DNA of 64,000 bases from positions 868,001 through 932,000 of the forward strand of contig CBDDEI010000002.1 of assembly GCA_965226775.1 (NCBI GenBank), in the 5' to 3' direction. This document shows positions 18,384-27,127 of this stretch, in pieces. The notes under the pieces were generated by a model. That model had not been told where the DNA came from, searched no databases, and was given only the letters and a program-made list of their open reading frames with translations. Position 1 is the stretch's first letter. Each line of letters opens with the position of its first letter. The translations under genes were made by a program, and so were the position numbers. The stretch comes from CBDDEI01 sp965226775 (GTDB lineage Bacteria; Chloroflexota; Dehalococcoidia; SHYD01).

Positions 18384-18865
18384 GAGGGATCCTTTCCGGC
18401 CGTGTCCAGAAAGCCGGACTACGCCGTTGGGTGCTGCTGCTCACCACAAAGTGAAAGCTTGCCATAACAAAAGGCGTCTCCCTAGGTGGAGGCAGACAAT
18501 AATAGCATATTGCGCCTGTAACTTTGTAGCTAACGGGAGGGATTGTAGCCGGTCTCGTTTGAAAAAGGCAATCACGCCTTGTCTTAAGGTCGGTAATACT
18601 GCGTGTGTTAATTAGTGAGCGTTCGTATGAGAGGAAGCGATTACTACGGTTATTGCCAGCCATGATGCTTCTATGGATATGAAGCATCTGTTTGGGCTCC
18701 CATTGATTCAAAGGGCGACTTATAGAATGATGCGGCTATCATATATCCAGATTTACCTTATCTATTGTTTACCCGCCTCAAGCTCTTTGATACAATCACT
18801 TCCGATCCTATCATGAACGGTTTCAATAACCGTATGCTTACTTTGTAAATAGGGGGGTGAGCTTG
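18384..18865. other. Intergenic region upstream of cysS
   Basis: About 480 bp, AT-richer than the flanks. It must hold the cysS promoter (minus strand) and the start region of the decayed gene at 18866. I looked for a T-box leader, whose AGGGTGG-type antiterminator would be expected for a regulated cysS, and saw none. No convincing ORF. Confidence 0.5.
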
Positions 18866-19641
18866 ATGACTGAGCAAATGGACGCAACTACGAAGCGAGA
18901 GAGAAGTCCTGAGTATCCAGCCTTCGACCTTGAAGAAGCCTTGATCATAAGGCTCGGGTTCTGTACAAGGCCGAAAAGCGTAACGCTGCACCCATAGCAG
19001 CTACTTTCAAGCATTGGGACTATTCTCCCATGGAGCGGCGCTGGACAGGGCGCTGTTGCTACATTAGATAAGTTTGGCCTTGTGAGCTACTGAAGGTAGT
19101 AGGCGACAATCGAAAAATAAAGCTGAGTGAAGAGGCATTCAAAATCCTGGTGGATGAACGCCCTGATTCACCTGACCGCCTCCAACTCATTCGAGAAGCC
19201 GCCTTATTGCCAGCTATCCACTCAGATTTGTGGAAAATGTACGGAGCCGATCTACCTTCCGAGGACACCCTGCCCGGTTTGGGTTACGGACACGAGGTTT
19301 CAGTGAACTCGCCGCTAACGAGCTTATGAGAGAATACCGGCGAACATTGGCCTTTGCTAAACAAGAAAGAAACGCTACACTGCCGTGAAGATAATCAAGA
19401 TAATAAACTCGATCCAGACGAATCAAACGGAGACGGCCAAAATGAACACCGTCGCCGGGAGCAAGGAATGACTGTGCTTAGTCTACAGGTTAGTGATCGA
19501 CTTGTAGAGATAGCCGTTGCGGGTGGCCCATTAACCAAGAGTGAACTCGCAATTCTTTAGTAAGTACCTAGAGCTTCAAAAGCTAGTCGCTCCAGGTGAG
19601 ACGGTAGAGTTAGCTGAGTCGAAGCTGGCCAATGATGCCTG
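18866..19641 (+). pseudogene. Decayed gene of an uncharacterised helical protein family
   Basis: A good ribosome site (GGGGGGTGAG) precedes ATG at 18866, and the product starts MTEQMDATTKRERSPEYPA. The continuing sequence can be followed only by changing frame: near 18945-18960 (to LYKAEKRNAAPIAATFKHW), 19030-19050 (to GAVATLDKFGL), 19090-19105 (to RKIKLSEEAFKILVDERPD), 19275-19290 (to FSELAANELMREYRRTLAFA), and at a TTT near 19555 (to SKYLELQKLVAPGETVEL). It has the look of a roughly 250-residue family with alternating DNA-binding-like and helical segments, which I cannot name. All lesions look like single-base indels, so decay is recent or the assembly is poor here. Confidence 0.6.
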
Positions 19642-19853
19642 AAGTCCCCTTAACTGTAAAGGAAGTCTGTCAGGAACTGACTATATGGGATGGGGATGTG
19701 CAGGTCTCTGAACTAACCGGACACCGGACTGCGACGCGCAGCTACACGTGGTCGCACGCGGTGGAAGCCCTCGAAGCGCAGGCAGTGTTGTCGCGGTGCA
19801 GTACGAGGGGCCAGTTGACTCGCCTGAAAAAGCAGAAAGGGCGTCTATTGTAG
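19632..19853 (+). CDS. Possible small ORF, unknown
   Basis: A 73-codon frame (MMPEVPLTVKEVCQELT...) between two decayed genes. It resembles no family I recognise. The alternative frame near 19780-19867 also reads plausibly (VAVQYEGPVDSPEKAERA) and runs directly into the NYN start, which suggests that this is another frameshifted fragment rather than an intact gene. Confidence 0.25.
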   Translation: MMPEVPLTVKEVCQELTIWDGDVQVSELTGHRTATRSYTWSHAVEALEAQAVLSRCSTRGQLTRLKKQKGRLL

Positions 19854-19867
19854 GAGAGTTGCTAGTA

Positions 19868-20480
19868 ATGGCTGAACCACGCAAGAGAGTGATTGTCTTC
19901 ATAGACGGTAATAACCTTTACCATCGGCTCAAAGAGAATGACTGGAAGACATCCCTCAAGATATGGGATCACTCTCAAAGCGCGTGGCCGGTGACCGAGA
20001 ACTTGTCAAAATACATTACTACAACTCACCACCACTCAGGCGGCAAGGGGCATACGTTAAACGAGCAATGAGTTTCTTGCTGAGGTTAGCCGCGTACCCA
20101 ACCTTGAGCTGCATTTGCTCGGTTGCGCACAAGCTGTCACCAAAAGCGATGAAAATGGACCGTATCATCGCGTTTGTAGAGAAAGGCGCTGATACTGCAC
20201 TAACTACTGACGTAGTGAATCTTGAGGGCTCAGGATGAGTACGCATACAGCGATCATCATTTCTAACGATAGTGACTACGAACCGGCTGCTCGGTTAGTC
20301 AAAGAGACCTACAGCAAGGAAGTTGAGGTGGTGTACCTAAGGGCTTTTGCGGGCAGTAGGCCTTTCGCTATGGAAAAGGTAGCAACTATGCGTGTTTTTA
20401 GGCAAAGTCTGCTAAAGGAACACGATTACGACCCAAAAGAAATGGGCGAACTAGGCAGCAGGGCAAAAAGAGAGGAGAGC
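19868..20480 (+). pseudogene. NYN-domain (LabA/DUF88-like) nuclease, frameshifted
   Basis: NYN domains are PIN-like RNases that use clustered aspartates. All signatures survive: RVIVFIDGNNLYHRL at the start, VEKGADTALTTDVV, and IIISNDSDYEPAARLVK. They sit in different frames, with shifts near 19950-19960, 20075-20085, 20165-20175 and 20225-20240; the segment FLAEVSRVPNLELHLLGCAQ can be read only between the second and third. The last frame runs on through a terminator hairpin, implying one more shift near 20470. A functional protein would require at least four corrections. It lies downstream of another gene decayed in the same way. Confidence 0.75.
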
Positions 20481-20490
20481 GGGGATAACA

Positions 20491-20516
20491 AGAGGGAGGC
20501 TGTTACGCCTCCCTCC
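20491..20516 (+). terminator. Terminator-like hairpin after the NYN gene
   Basis: Stem GAGGGAGGC / GCCTCCCTC with a TGTTAC loop. The T-run is weak (CCGTTG), but the placement at the natural end of the NYN gene supports the call. Confidence 0.55.
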
Positions 20517-20741
20517 GTTGCTCATAGATACTTTATTCTCTATGAGGCGGCAATACATATTTTTATTACATGCATAAGATACTAAATGGCTGGCAGGATG
20601 TCAAGAGGTTTTCTATCACCTTGTCTCTAGACCAACTTAGGACACTACCCGACGGATTGCAACCGGCTCATTGCGGCCCCACCAGAAGGTCGGTAGTATA
20701 CCCACTAGAAGTGACCTAGCCCAGCGCAAAGGAGCGACAGC

Positions 20742-21362
20742 ATGTACGTCCAGTACGAGAAATTCCTGGTGACTATGGGTATGCAGAAGCCCGCCGAAGA
20801 TCGCGTGCCGGAGGTGCTGGCTGTCCAAAAGTCCACGCCGGGATTTCGGTCTGCCCACTTTATGCGCGGGCTGGGGCACTTGACCCACTATCTAGCGGTG
20901 CGGGTCTGGGAGAGCCGGGAGGCGCAGTTGGGTTTCGCCCAAAGTCCTGGCTTTGCCGAGTTCAACCGCAAGCGGCCGCCCAATCTCTATGCCGCGCCCC
21001 CTGATATGAGCTACTACGATGTGGCCCACGAAGAGTTGGGCAAGGCGTCACAAGTCTTCGCATGGTGCCAGGAGTTCCACCTCGAGCACGGCAAGGCTCG
21101 CGCCTGGGAGGAGTATGCACCCCTGCTCCATCCGGCGCTGCGTAGCTCGGCCGGTTTCGGGGGCGTGCAGGACCTCCGCTACTGGGGCAACGGTGAGGAA
21201 TTCGTTCGAGTCAGCTACTGGGAGAGCCAGGAAGCGCTACTCGCCTTCTTAGCCACCCCGGAGAGCCTCCAGTGGGGTAGTGAGATGCCCAAGGACTTGC
21301 TGCACAAGAAACCTACAGGCGTGCTCTACCAAGTTGTGCATTCCGGCAGAGCAGCGGAGTAG
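20742..21362 (+). CDS. Antibiotic biosynthesis monooxygenase-like (dimeric alpha-beta barrel) protein
   Basis: A 206-residue protein made of two ferredoxin-like ABM repeats (about 1-95 and 105-200), each with the pattern of a beta strand, a helix of VPEVLAVQKSTPGF or ALRSSAGFGGVQDL type, then a VRVWES / VSYWES strand and a following helix. ABM domains occur in quinone-forming monooxygenases, in heme-degrading enzymes and in proteins of unknown function; no specific active site can be assigned. AAAGGAGCGACAGC gives a clear ribosome site. It is the first intact gene after the decayed stretch. Confidence 0.7.
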   Translation: MYVQYEKFLVTMGMQKPAEDRVPEVLAVQKSTPGFRSAHFMRGLGHLTHYLAVRVWESREAQLGFAQSPGFAEFNRKRPPNLYAAPPDMSYYDVAHEELGKASQVFAWCQEFHLEHGKARAWEEYAPLLHPALRSSAGFGGVQDLRYWGNGEEFVRVSYWESQEALLAFLATPESLQWGSEMPKDLLHKKPTGVLYQVVHSGRAAE

Positions 21363-21431
21363 CGTGACCGGCTGGCGCCAGGCTCTGGCCACGCCGCCGC
21401 GGCTGGGCTTTGCGCGATAAACTTAGCCCTA

Positions 21432-24400
21432 CTATTCGTCACTCCTCTCGTCGCCATCGTCGATGACTGCGTTGCCCTCATCGCCGGTTGTGTCGTCGAA
21501 AACCACGCGTGTCTTCTTGCCGCCGTGAATCTGCGGCTCCCGTGCCAGCTTGCGGCGCAACAGGTCGACCGGCCCGCCTGCCTCGCATAGCGACTCCGGC
21601 AGGTAGAGCACGTCTACTAGCAGGCGGCGGTCGAGCTCCGCGCGTGCCGGGTCTTTGTCAATCTGGTCGAACGGAAGGAAGCGCAGGTTCCGTAGATGCT
21701 CGAATGCAGCTTTGGCGGCGCTATGCTGCGCTTGAGTCAGCGCCCGAGTGTCAAGCGTTGGGATATTCGGTATACCAGTGACCGTAGTAGTCCCCCGCCC
21801 TGATTGCGTCTTGTTGGACCTCCACCAGTGCAGCAGCAGTCCTAGCGTCGAGTTGCACCAGAGCGCGAAGGCGTACTCGTGCTCCGTGTTTTCAAAGATG
21901 ACGGAGGGCCAGGCCCGCCCGCCGATACACGGGCGTTCCGTCGTTGCCACGATCAGCGACTGAGAGTTGAACTGCAAGTCGCGGTTGTAGTGAACTCGGG
22001 CCACCGTCTTCCAGACACTGGCCGCCTTTTCCTGTTGACCTGGCTTAACTTCTCCATCCATATCTGGAGCTACAACCAACTGTCGTTCACGTTTTGCGTC
22101 GTGTGCCCAAAGGATTGGATATGTTGGGTACGACCATCTAGAAAGCGGGCGTAAAGAGAATGGGCCACGTGCAGTGCCGTCAGGCTGGTTCCAGTAAATG
22201 TCCGCATGATAGGGACCTCTACCCGCGGTCTGTCCTATAGGAACGATTGGTAGCCCGATGGCCTCAAGGCTGGGTGATCCTAGTTGAAAAAGCATCCCTC
22301 GTTCTAGATTCCAGGCAACCTGCGCAGTATCTTCATCAAAAATGCCAACCAATGGCCACGGCCCTGATTCAGGAAGCGGTGCGTCAAGCATGACGCCATA
22401 ATTCTGTTCTCCAACGGAGATACCGCTCAGACCCTCCAAACGCTCAACATGCCGCAACTGACCAGACTCACGAATCCGCGCAATCTCGGCAGCTAGCAAT
22501 TCCGCTTCGCCTGTCGACCGAACACCTCGACGCAGCACCACAAAAGTGGCCCGCTTCTCCGTCTGATGTTCCCCACGTCGGGCAATTAGCAAACATTCTG
22601 CCATGCCGGTTTCGGCGGAAAAGGACGAAGCATAAGACCCTGCTCCAGAGATTGTCACAACGGTGATATCTCTGCACTGGCTGCCTATGGCCTTACGCGC
22701 TTTCTCCCATTCCATCCCGCTGACTGCGCTGAGCGGCAACACAAGCGCAATCGTCCCATCGGTACGCGTTTTCCGTAGCGCAAGATCGAGGAAGTCTGCG
22801 GCAAGCCCGGCGTTGCCAGTGCCAATCGGAGCACCCTCTCTCAGTCTCACAAGAGAATCCTGCATACGCTTTTGCGTTGCTCTATCGGTTTCAAATGCAG
22901 CGAACGCAGGGTTTCCAGCACCAACCTTCTCGCCTTCCATACCAGTCGGGCGTATGAACGGCGGGTTCATAATCACGAGGTCGAACTTGGCGTGGCCAAC
23001 TTTGGACACGAGGTCGCGCACATCCTCCGGGGCGCGGCCCCCAGCCGACACCGCAGCAGCGGTATCCAGCAGCGACGGTTGTACGTGCTCCGCCAGCAGG
23101 TCCAAGGAGCCGACCGCAATGCTCCCATCCCTCTGTTTGCCATAAGGCATGGATAGAAGGCACTCGCCATCGAACGGGGTGTCGGGATGGCTTCCGGCAA
23201 GCATCGCTGCGGTTAGGTGCACTGCGATGTTGAGCACATCGAGGCCGACTAAGCCATTTCGCATCATCGGCCCATGCAGTTTGCGCGGGTCTCCGCCGTG
23301 TAACTCATGCAGAAGCGACAGTCGCTGATACGCCGTCGACAGCAGTGTGCCTGTTCCGCAGGCAAAGTCGCCGATCTGGATGCTAGCTAGCGTCTCGCCA
23401 TCTCCCCAATCTGCCCCGCCCGGCGGCCTATTCGCCGGCAAGGCAATGGCAGCGAGTAGCGCCGCCGCCTCGGGGCGAGTGTAATACGTCGCAAGAAACT
23501 TTCGGTCGGCAATGAGCTTTTGAAACACGATACCGGTGAGGTCGTGTGAGCGTGTCACGCCACCGGCGACTAGTCTCTGGCTCGTTTGCCAGAGCGAGTT
23601 CAGCACGTCGTTGGCTGTCGCCGTCGGCATTAGTTTCAGCATCTCTCTGGCTGACCAGAAGATCGGCCAGTAGTTAACGGATAGAACCCGCTCCCACTCT
23701 TGGCTAAGCTCCCCTGGAGAGAAGAGGCCGCCGGAACGAAAGGATTCGACTAGGCGAACTCCGCGACTGGAACCACCCTCGGCCGACGGCACTTTGAACT
23801 CGGCCTCGGCAAGGGATTCGTGAAAAACGAGGGCGTTGGCGATGACCGTCATCGCCATGCGTCGTGTCTGGCCTCCGCTGTCGTCCCCTTGGCCCAGTAC
23901 GCTTGCGACTTGTGCACCTAGTTCACTTCCGTATGTATGTCGACTTGTGAACGCCTCAGCGGCAAGCCTCACGCCGTTCTCAAGTTCTGCGGCAAGCGCT
24001 TCGATTCTTGGCGCAGGAACAGCGGCACGATGCACAAGCATCGCCAAGTCGCGCACGCCGCCGCTTATCCAGCCACCCGATGGTAGACGATCATTCAGAC
24101 CATCGATGCCTCGGGTGTAGAGCGCGTATTCCAACGCTCGTGTGCTATCTATCGCATCCCGGAGCGCAGCGCCGTCTAGTGAGTGAAGGTTCGGCGGGTA
24201 CACAAGAGCAATCGCTGTTTCTATCTGACGACCGGTTGTGGCAACCGTGCGGCCTAACCGTGCAATAGCATCGGCCTCAGCGCTCGTATGATTACTACGT
24301 TCAGCCTCAATAACTACGGGCCATCCGCTCGCTTCCTCGATAAGGAGGTCGGGGCGGCCCCCGTCTACGAGCACATGTCCCGTCTGCTCGCTTCGCGTCT

Positions 24401-24476
24401 TCCAACTACGGCGCAACCGACCCAGGACTTCGCCCAAGGCGACGTTTAGCGTATGTTCATGCGTGGCGTTGACCAT
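21432..24476 (-). CDS. Large N6-adenine DNA methyltransferase (gamma class, type I/IIG-like)
   Basis: 1014 residues. The SAM site is GDFACGTGTLLSTAY (369-383), preceded by the LATYYTRPEAAALLA helix typical of HsdM-like enzymes, and the catalytic motif is NPPF at 504-507. The first 90 residues contain GGRPDLLIEE and WPVVIEAE, arranged like a PD-(D/E)XK core but without the catalytic lysine, so cleavage is doubtful. The C-terminal third looks like a target-recognition domain (YPILWAHDAKRE, CIGGRAWPSV). It could be a type IIG enzyme, an orphan methyltransferase or a part of a defence system. It is divergent from the nuclease at 24659 across 182 bp. The GC content and codon use resemble the host. 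Confidence 0.85.
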   Translation of the reverse strand: MVNATHEHTLNVALGEVLGRLRRSWKTRSEQTGHVLVDGGRPDLLIEEASGWPVVIEAERSNHTSAEADAIARLGRTVATTGRQIETAIALVYPPNLHSLDGAALRDAIDSTRALEYALYTRGIDGLNDRLPSGGWISGGVRDLAMLVHRAAVPAPRIEALAAELENGVRLAAEAFTSRHTYGSELGAQVASVLGQGDDSGGQTRRMAMTVIANALVFHESLAEAEFKVPSAEGGSSRGVRLVESFRSGGLFSPGELSQEWERVLSVNYWPIFWSAREMLKLMPTATANDVLNSLWQTSQRLVAGGVTRSHDLTGIVFQKLIADRKFLATYYTRPEAAALLAAIALPANRPPGGADWGDGETLASIQIGDFACGTGTLLSTAYQRLSLLHELHGGDPRKLHGPMMRNGLVGLDVLNIAVHLTAAMLAGSHPDTPFDGECLLSMPYGKQRDGSIAVGSLDLLAEHVQPSLLDTAAAVSAGGRAPEDVRDLVSKVGHAKFDLVIMNPPFIRPTGMEGEKVGAGNPAFAAFETDRATQKRMQDSLVRLREGAPIGTGNAGLAADFLDLALRKTRTDGTIALVLPLSAVSGMEWEKARKAIGSQCRDITVVTISGAGSYASSFSAETGMAECLLIARRGEHQTEKRATFVVLRRGVRSTGEAELLAAEIARIRESGQLRHVERLEGLSGISVGEQNYGVMLDAPLPESGPWPLVGIFDEDTAQVAWNLERGMLFQLGSPSLEAIGLPIVPIGQTAGRGPYHADIYWNQPDGTARGPFSLRPLSRWSYPTYPILWAHDAKRERQLVVAPDMDGEVKPGQQEKAASVWKTVARVHYNRDLQFNSQSLIVATTERPCIGGRAWPSVIFENTEHEYAFALWCNSTLGLLLHWWRSNKTQSGRGTTTVTGIPNIPTLDTRALTQAQHSAAKAAFEHLRNLRFLPFDQIDKDPARAELDRRLLVDVLYLPESLCEAGGPVDLLRRKLAREPQIHGGKKTRVVFDDTTGDEGNAVIDDGDERSDE

Positions 24477-24658
24477 GATTGCATTTTAGCCTATTCGGTC
24501 CCCGTAATGGGGTAGGTTCCCGTTATGGTTATCTCTGGCCTAGCAACCTATCCTTTATATATAGTGATGTTAGATTCATAATCTTCTTGACTTGAGGAAA
24601 AGCCGCGCCGGTGCGGCTTCAGGTAGTCGCTAGACCAACAAGGACGTAACAAGGGAAG

Positions 24659-25057
24659 ATGCCGGGAAGAGCCGCCGCGCCAAAGTCGGGCAGAGAGCTG
24701 GAGGATGCCGTTACCCTGCTTGCCCAGGGGTTGGGTCTGGACGTGCGCCGCCAGGTCAAGGTGGGCCGGCGACTCTGGGGCCAGGAGCGTCGCATCGACC
24801 TCATCCTCACCGAGCAGTCCCAGCGCAAGAGCATCGGCATCGAGTGCAAGTACCAGGCCGTCAGCGGCAGCGCCGACGAGAAGATTCCCGCTACCATCAC
24901 CGACATTGCAGCCTGGCCTATCCCTGGCCTGGTGGTCTTCTCCGGCGCAGGCTTCTCATCAAACATGCGCTCCTATCTCATCTCCACCGGCCGGGCGGTA
25001 GAGCTGCCGGACCTTGACCCCTGGCTGCGCCTTTTCTTCGGACTGCCCTTAGACTAA
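24659..25057 (+). CDS. Small PD-(D/E)XK restriction endonuclease-like protein
   Basis: 132 residues with the nuclease core ERRIDLIL (Asp47) followed by IGIECKYQ (Glu62-x-Lys64), a complete D-(x)14-E-x-K pattern preceded by a helix with Glu13. The WGQERRIDLI start and the IECKYQ strand are usual in type II restriction enzymes and Holliday junction-type nucleases. It ends 4 bp before the Dam-type methyltransferase gene, so the pair looks like a type II restriction-modification module. The nuclease frame is intact while the methyltransferase is not. Specificity unknown. Confidence 0.75.
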   Translation: MPGRAAAPKSGRELEDAVTLLAQGLGLDVRRQVKVGRRLWGQERRIDLILTEQSQRKSIGIECKYQAVSGSADEKIPATITDIAAWPIPGLVVFSGAGFSSNMRSYLISTGRAVELPDLDPWLRLFFGLPLD

Positions 25058-25061
25058 TGAC

Positions 25062-25978
25062 ATGGTAGAGGCAACTAGGCAGCGCAAGACCTCCGAGAGG
25101 ATAATCACCCGCCGGGTTGATGCGGGCGTAACCCCCCGGCCCTTCGTCAAGTGGGCAGGCGGCAAGGGGCAACTGCTCCCGCACCTCCAACCCTTCCTGC
25201 CCGCCCGCTACTCAGTCGCTACGTGGAGCCCTTCCTGGGCGGAGGCGCTGTCTTCTTCCACCTCCAGCCCTCTCGAAAGGCGCTGCTCGGCGACTCCAAC
25301 CCGGAGCTGATGGAAGCGTTCCACGTGGTGCGAGAGGATGTCCACGCGCTTATTCAGCGTTGGACCGCCACGCGCCCCACGTGCTAGACAGCGACTACTA
25401 CTACGCATGCTCCGCAGCGCCGCGCCCAACGACCCCGTAGCGCGCGCCGCCTCGGTTTATCTATCTGAACAAGACCTGCTACAACGGCCTCTATCGGGTG
25501 AACCGCCAGGGAGCGTTCAACGTGCCCTTTGGACGCTACAAGCGACCCCCTGGACTGTACGATGCGGAGAATCTTCTGGCTGCCAGCAGGTTGCTCCAGG
25601 GCGCAGACCTCCACCAGCAGGACTCAAAGATTGCCGAGACTATGGCTTAGAGCGCCGGCGAGGGTGATTTGGTCTACCTGGACCCGCCCTACGATCTCCC
25701 CTCTCGGCCACCGCCAACTTTACGGGCTACACCCGCGCCAGCTTCGGCAGAGAGGCTCAGGAGCGGCTGGCGGACGCGTTCCGTGCGGCGGCGGCTCCGC
25801 GGCGCGCGGGTGCTGCTCAATAACTCGGATACGCCCCTGGTGCGGGAGCTTTACCGGGACTTTGCCATTGCAGAGGTGCCCGGCCTGCTTGCGCGCCATC
25901 AACTCGGATCCCAAGAAGCGCAAGGGCGTCACAGAGCTCCAGTTCATCGTTACCAGCTACCCCAAACCGCGCCGGTAA
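25062..25978 (+). pseudogene. Dam/DpnIIA-type adenine methyltransferase, multiply frameshifted
   Basis: D12-class N6-adenine methyltransferase. All hallmark blocks are present but in different frames: FVKWAGGKGQLLPHL, then (after a shift near 25210) YVEPFLGGGAVFFHLQP and NPELMEAFHVVRED, then near 25385-25455 two shifts to YLNKTCYNGLYRVNRQG and FNVPFGRY, an in-frame TAG near 25650, GDLVYLDPPYDL (catalytic DPPY), a shift near 25690 to ANFTGYTRASFG, another near 25795 to LLNNSDTPLVRELY, and a last one near 25890 to NSDPKKRKGVTELQ. At least six lesions. Probable partner of the adjacent nuclease. Confidence 0.85.
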
Positions 25979-26031
25979 GAAGCTCCTCCGCAGGCGCTGG
26001 GGGTACTCCACAGGGGTGGGTGAACCGCCTA

Positions 26032-26262
26032 TGTCATTCTGAGCGGAGCGAAGAATCCACCTAATCCTGTCGTTGCGAGGCGCGCCAGCGACGAAGCAAT
26101 CTGGGGAGGAGGGGCCGGCCAGGCGTTGCCCCCCAGCAACCACAAATCCCCCCCCGCAGCGAAGAATCCACGCCCCCGCGCGTCCTGTCATTGCGAGGAG
26201 GCATCGACGAAGCAACCTGGGGAGGAGGGGCCGGCCAAGCGTGGTCCTCCAGCAACCCCCTT
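26032..26262. repeat. Dispersed repeat cluster, two families
   Basis: Family A, TGTCATTCTGAGCGGAGCGA..AGAATCCAC, is at 26032-26060, with a fragment near 26157. Family B (TGTCGTTGCGAGG...GACGAAGCAATCTGGGGAGG, then GGGGCCGGC and a CAGCAACC tail) occurs at about 26068-26142 and 26185-26262. No ORF can be supported. Confidence 0.8.
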
Positions 26263-26270
26263 CCTTCGAG

Positions 26271-27038
26271 CTATTTCGCCAGCGAGTACACCACTGAGAG
26301 CTGCAGGCTTAGCTCTGTCTCCCCGGCGCTGATCGAGCTGGAGCTCTTCGCTTCTGCCGCAAAAACTCCGAACGACGGTGAGATTGGCGATGGCACCGAG
26401 CCTTCCTGCACGTAGGTCACCTCACCTAGCGTGACACCGGTCAACTTCGCTATCTGGTCGGCCTTGGCTTTGGCGTCCTCAAGCGCGAGCTCCCGCAGCT
26501 GGGAATCCAGCGCATCCGGATCGTCGACTTGGAGCTGGACGTTCTGTACCCGCGCGGCATCCCCGCCGGCAGCGGTCATGTCGATGAGCACCTGCTCTAC
26601 CCGGTCGATGGGGGACACCCGGGCGTTCACAAAGTTGGCCACCCGGTAGCCGGTGACATCCCGCTCGCCGGTGATGGATCGCTCCTGGGCGTAGATGGGG
26701 TAGATGCTGAAGTTCACTGTCTGCAGGTCCTTGTCCTCCAAGCCGGCGGTTCGCAGCGCATCAAGCACCTTCTCCATCGTATCGCTTGCCTCGCTGTACG
26801 CCTCTCCCACTGTGGGGGCTGAGACTTCTATGCCGAGCCTCAGTACTACTACGTCCGGCACGACACTCATCTTGCCCAGCCCTGTCACCGCGATGCCCTC
26901 CGGCTGCGACGTGGTCGACACCGTCGTCGGCGATGTGTTCTCCAGGCACGCCGTGAGCAGCAGCGCCGCGCCAATCAGCGCCAGCGGCGCCAGCAATGTC
27001 CGCCACAGTTGCCCGTTGCCTTTCCAGAGTCTTTGCAT
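26271..27038 (-). CDS. SIMPL domain (DUF541) lipoprotein
   Basis: 255 residues with an N-terminal hydrophobic segment ending in the lipobox LLLTAC, so it is probably anchored outside the inner membrane. The SIMPL domain follows from about residue 45 (ITVTGLGKMSVVPDVVVLRLG-like strand, VSPIDRVEQVLIDM, VQLQVDDPDALDSQLRELAL and KADQIAKLTGVTLGEV). Members are periplasmic or surface proteins, linked to oxidative stress in some species; the molecular role is not established. Its 3' end abuts a repeat cluster. A 90-bp gap with a hairpin separates it from the amidohydrolase gene downstream on the same strand. Confidence 0.85.
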   Translation of the reverse strand: MQRLWKGNGQLWRTLLAPLALIGAALLLTACLENTSPTTVSTTSQPEGIAVTGLGKMSVVPDVVVLRLGIEVSAPTVGEAYSEASDTMEKVLDALRTAGLEDKDLQTVNFSIYPIYAQERSITGERDVTGYRVANFVNARVSPIDRVEQVLIDMTAAGGDAARVQNVQLQVDDPDALDSQLRELALEDAKAKADQIAKLTGVTLGEVTYVQEGSVPSPISPSFGVFAAEAKSSSSISAGETELSLQLSVVYSLAK

Positions 27039-27080
27039 GTGTCTAGCCCCCTTTCCGATTAGTCACTCAGCCTAACGATA

Positions 27081-27107
27081 GAAGGGAGGAGCTACGCCCC
27101 TCCCTTC
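27081..27107 (-). terminator. Hairpin between the amidohydrolase and SIMPL genes
   Basis: Inverted repeat GAAGGGAGG / CCTCCCTTC 20 bp after the stop of the amidohydrolase gene on the minus strand. No long T-run, so termination strength is uncertain. Confidence 0.5.
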
Positions 27108-27127
27108 TAGTATAGCTGCGTAGTCCC

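Noticed and set aside
17733..18467. 244-codon plus-strand frame opposite cysS
   Set aside because: Complement of the CysRS coding region; no independent start or motif.
18384..18865. T-box riboswitch upstream of cysS
   Set aside because: No AGGGTGGNACCGCG-like antiterminator or specifier structure was seen.
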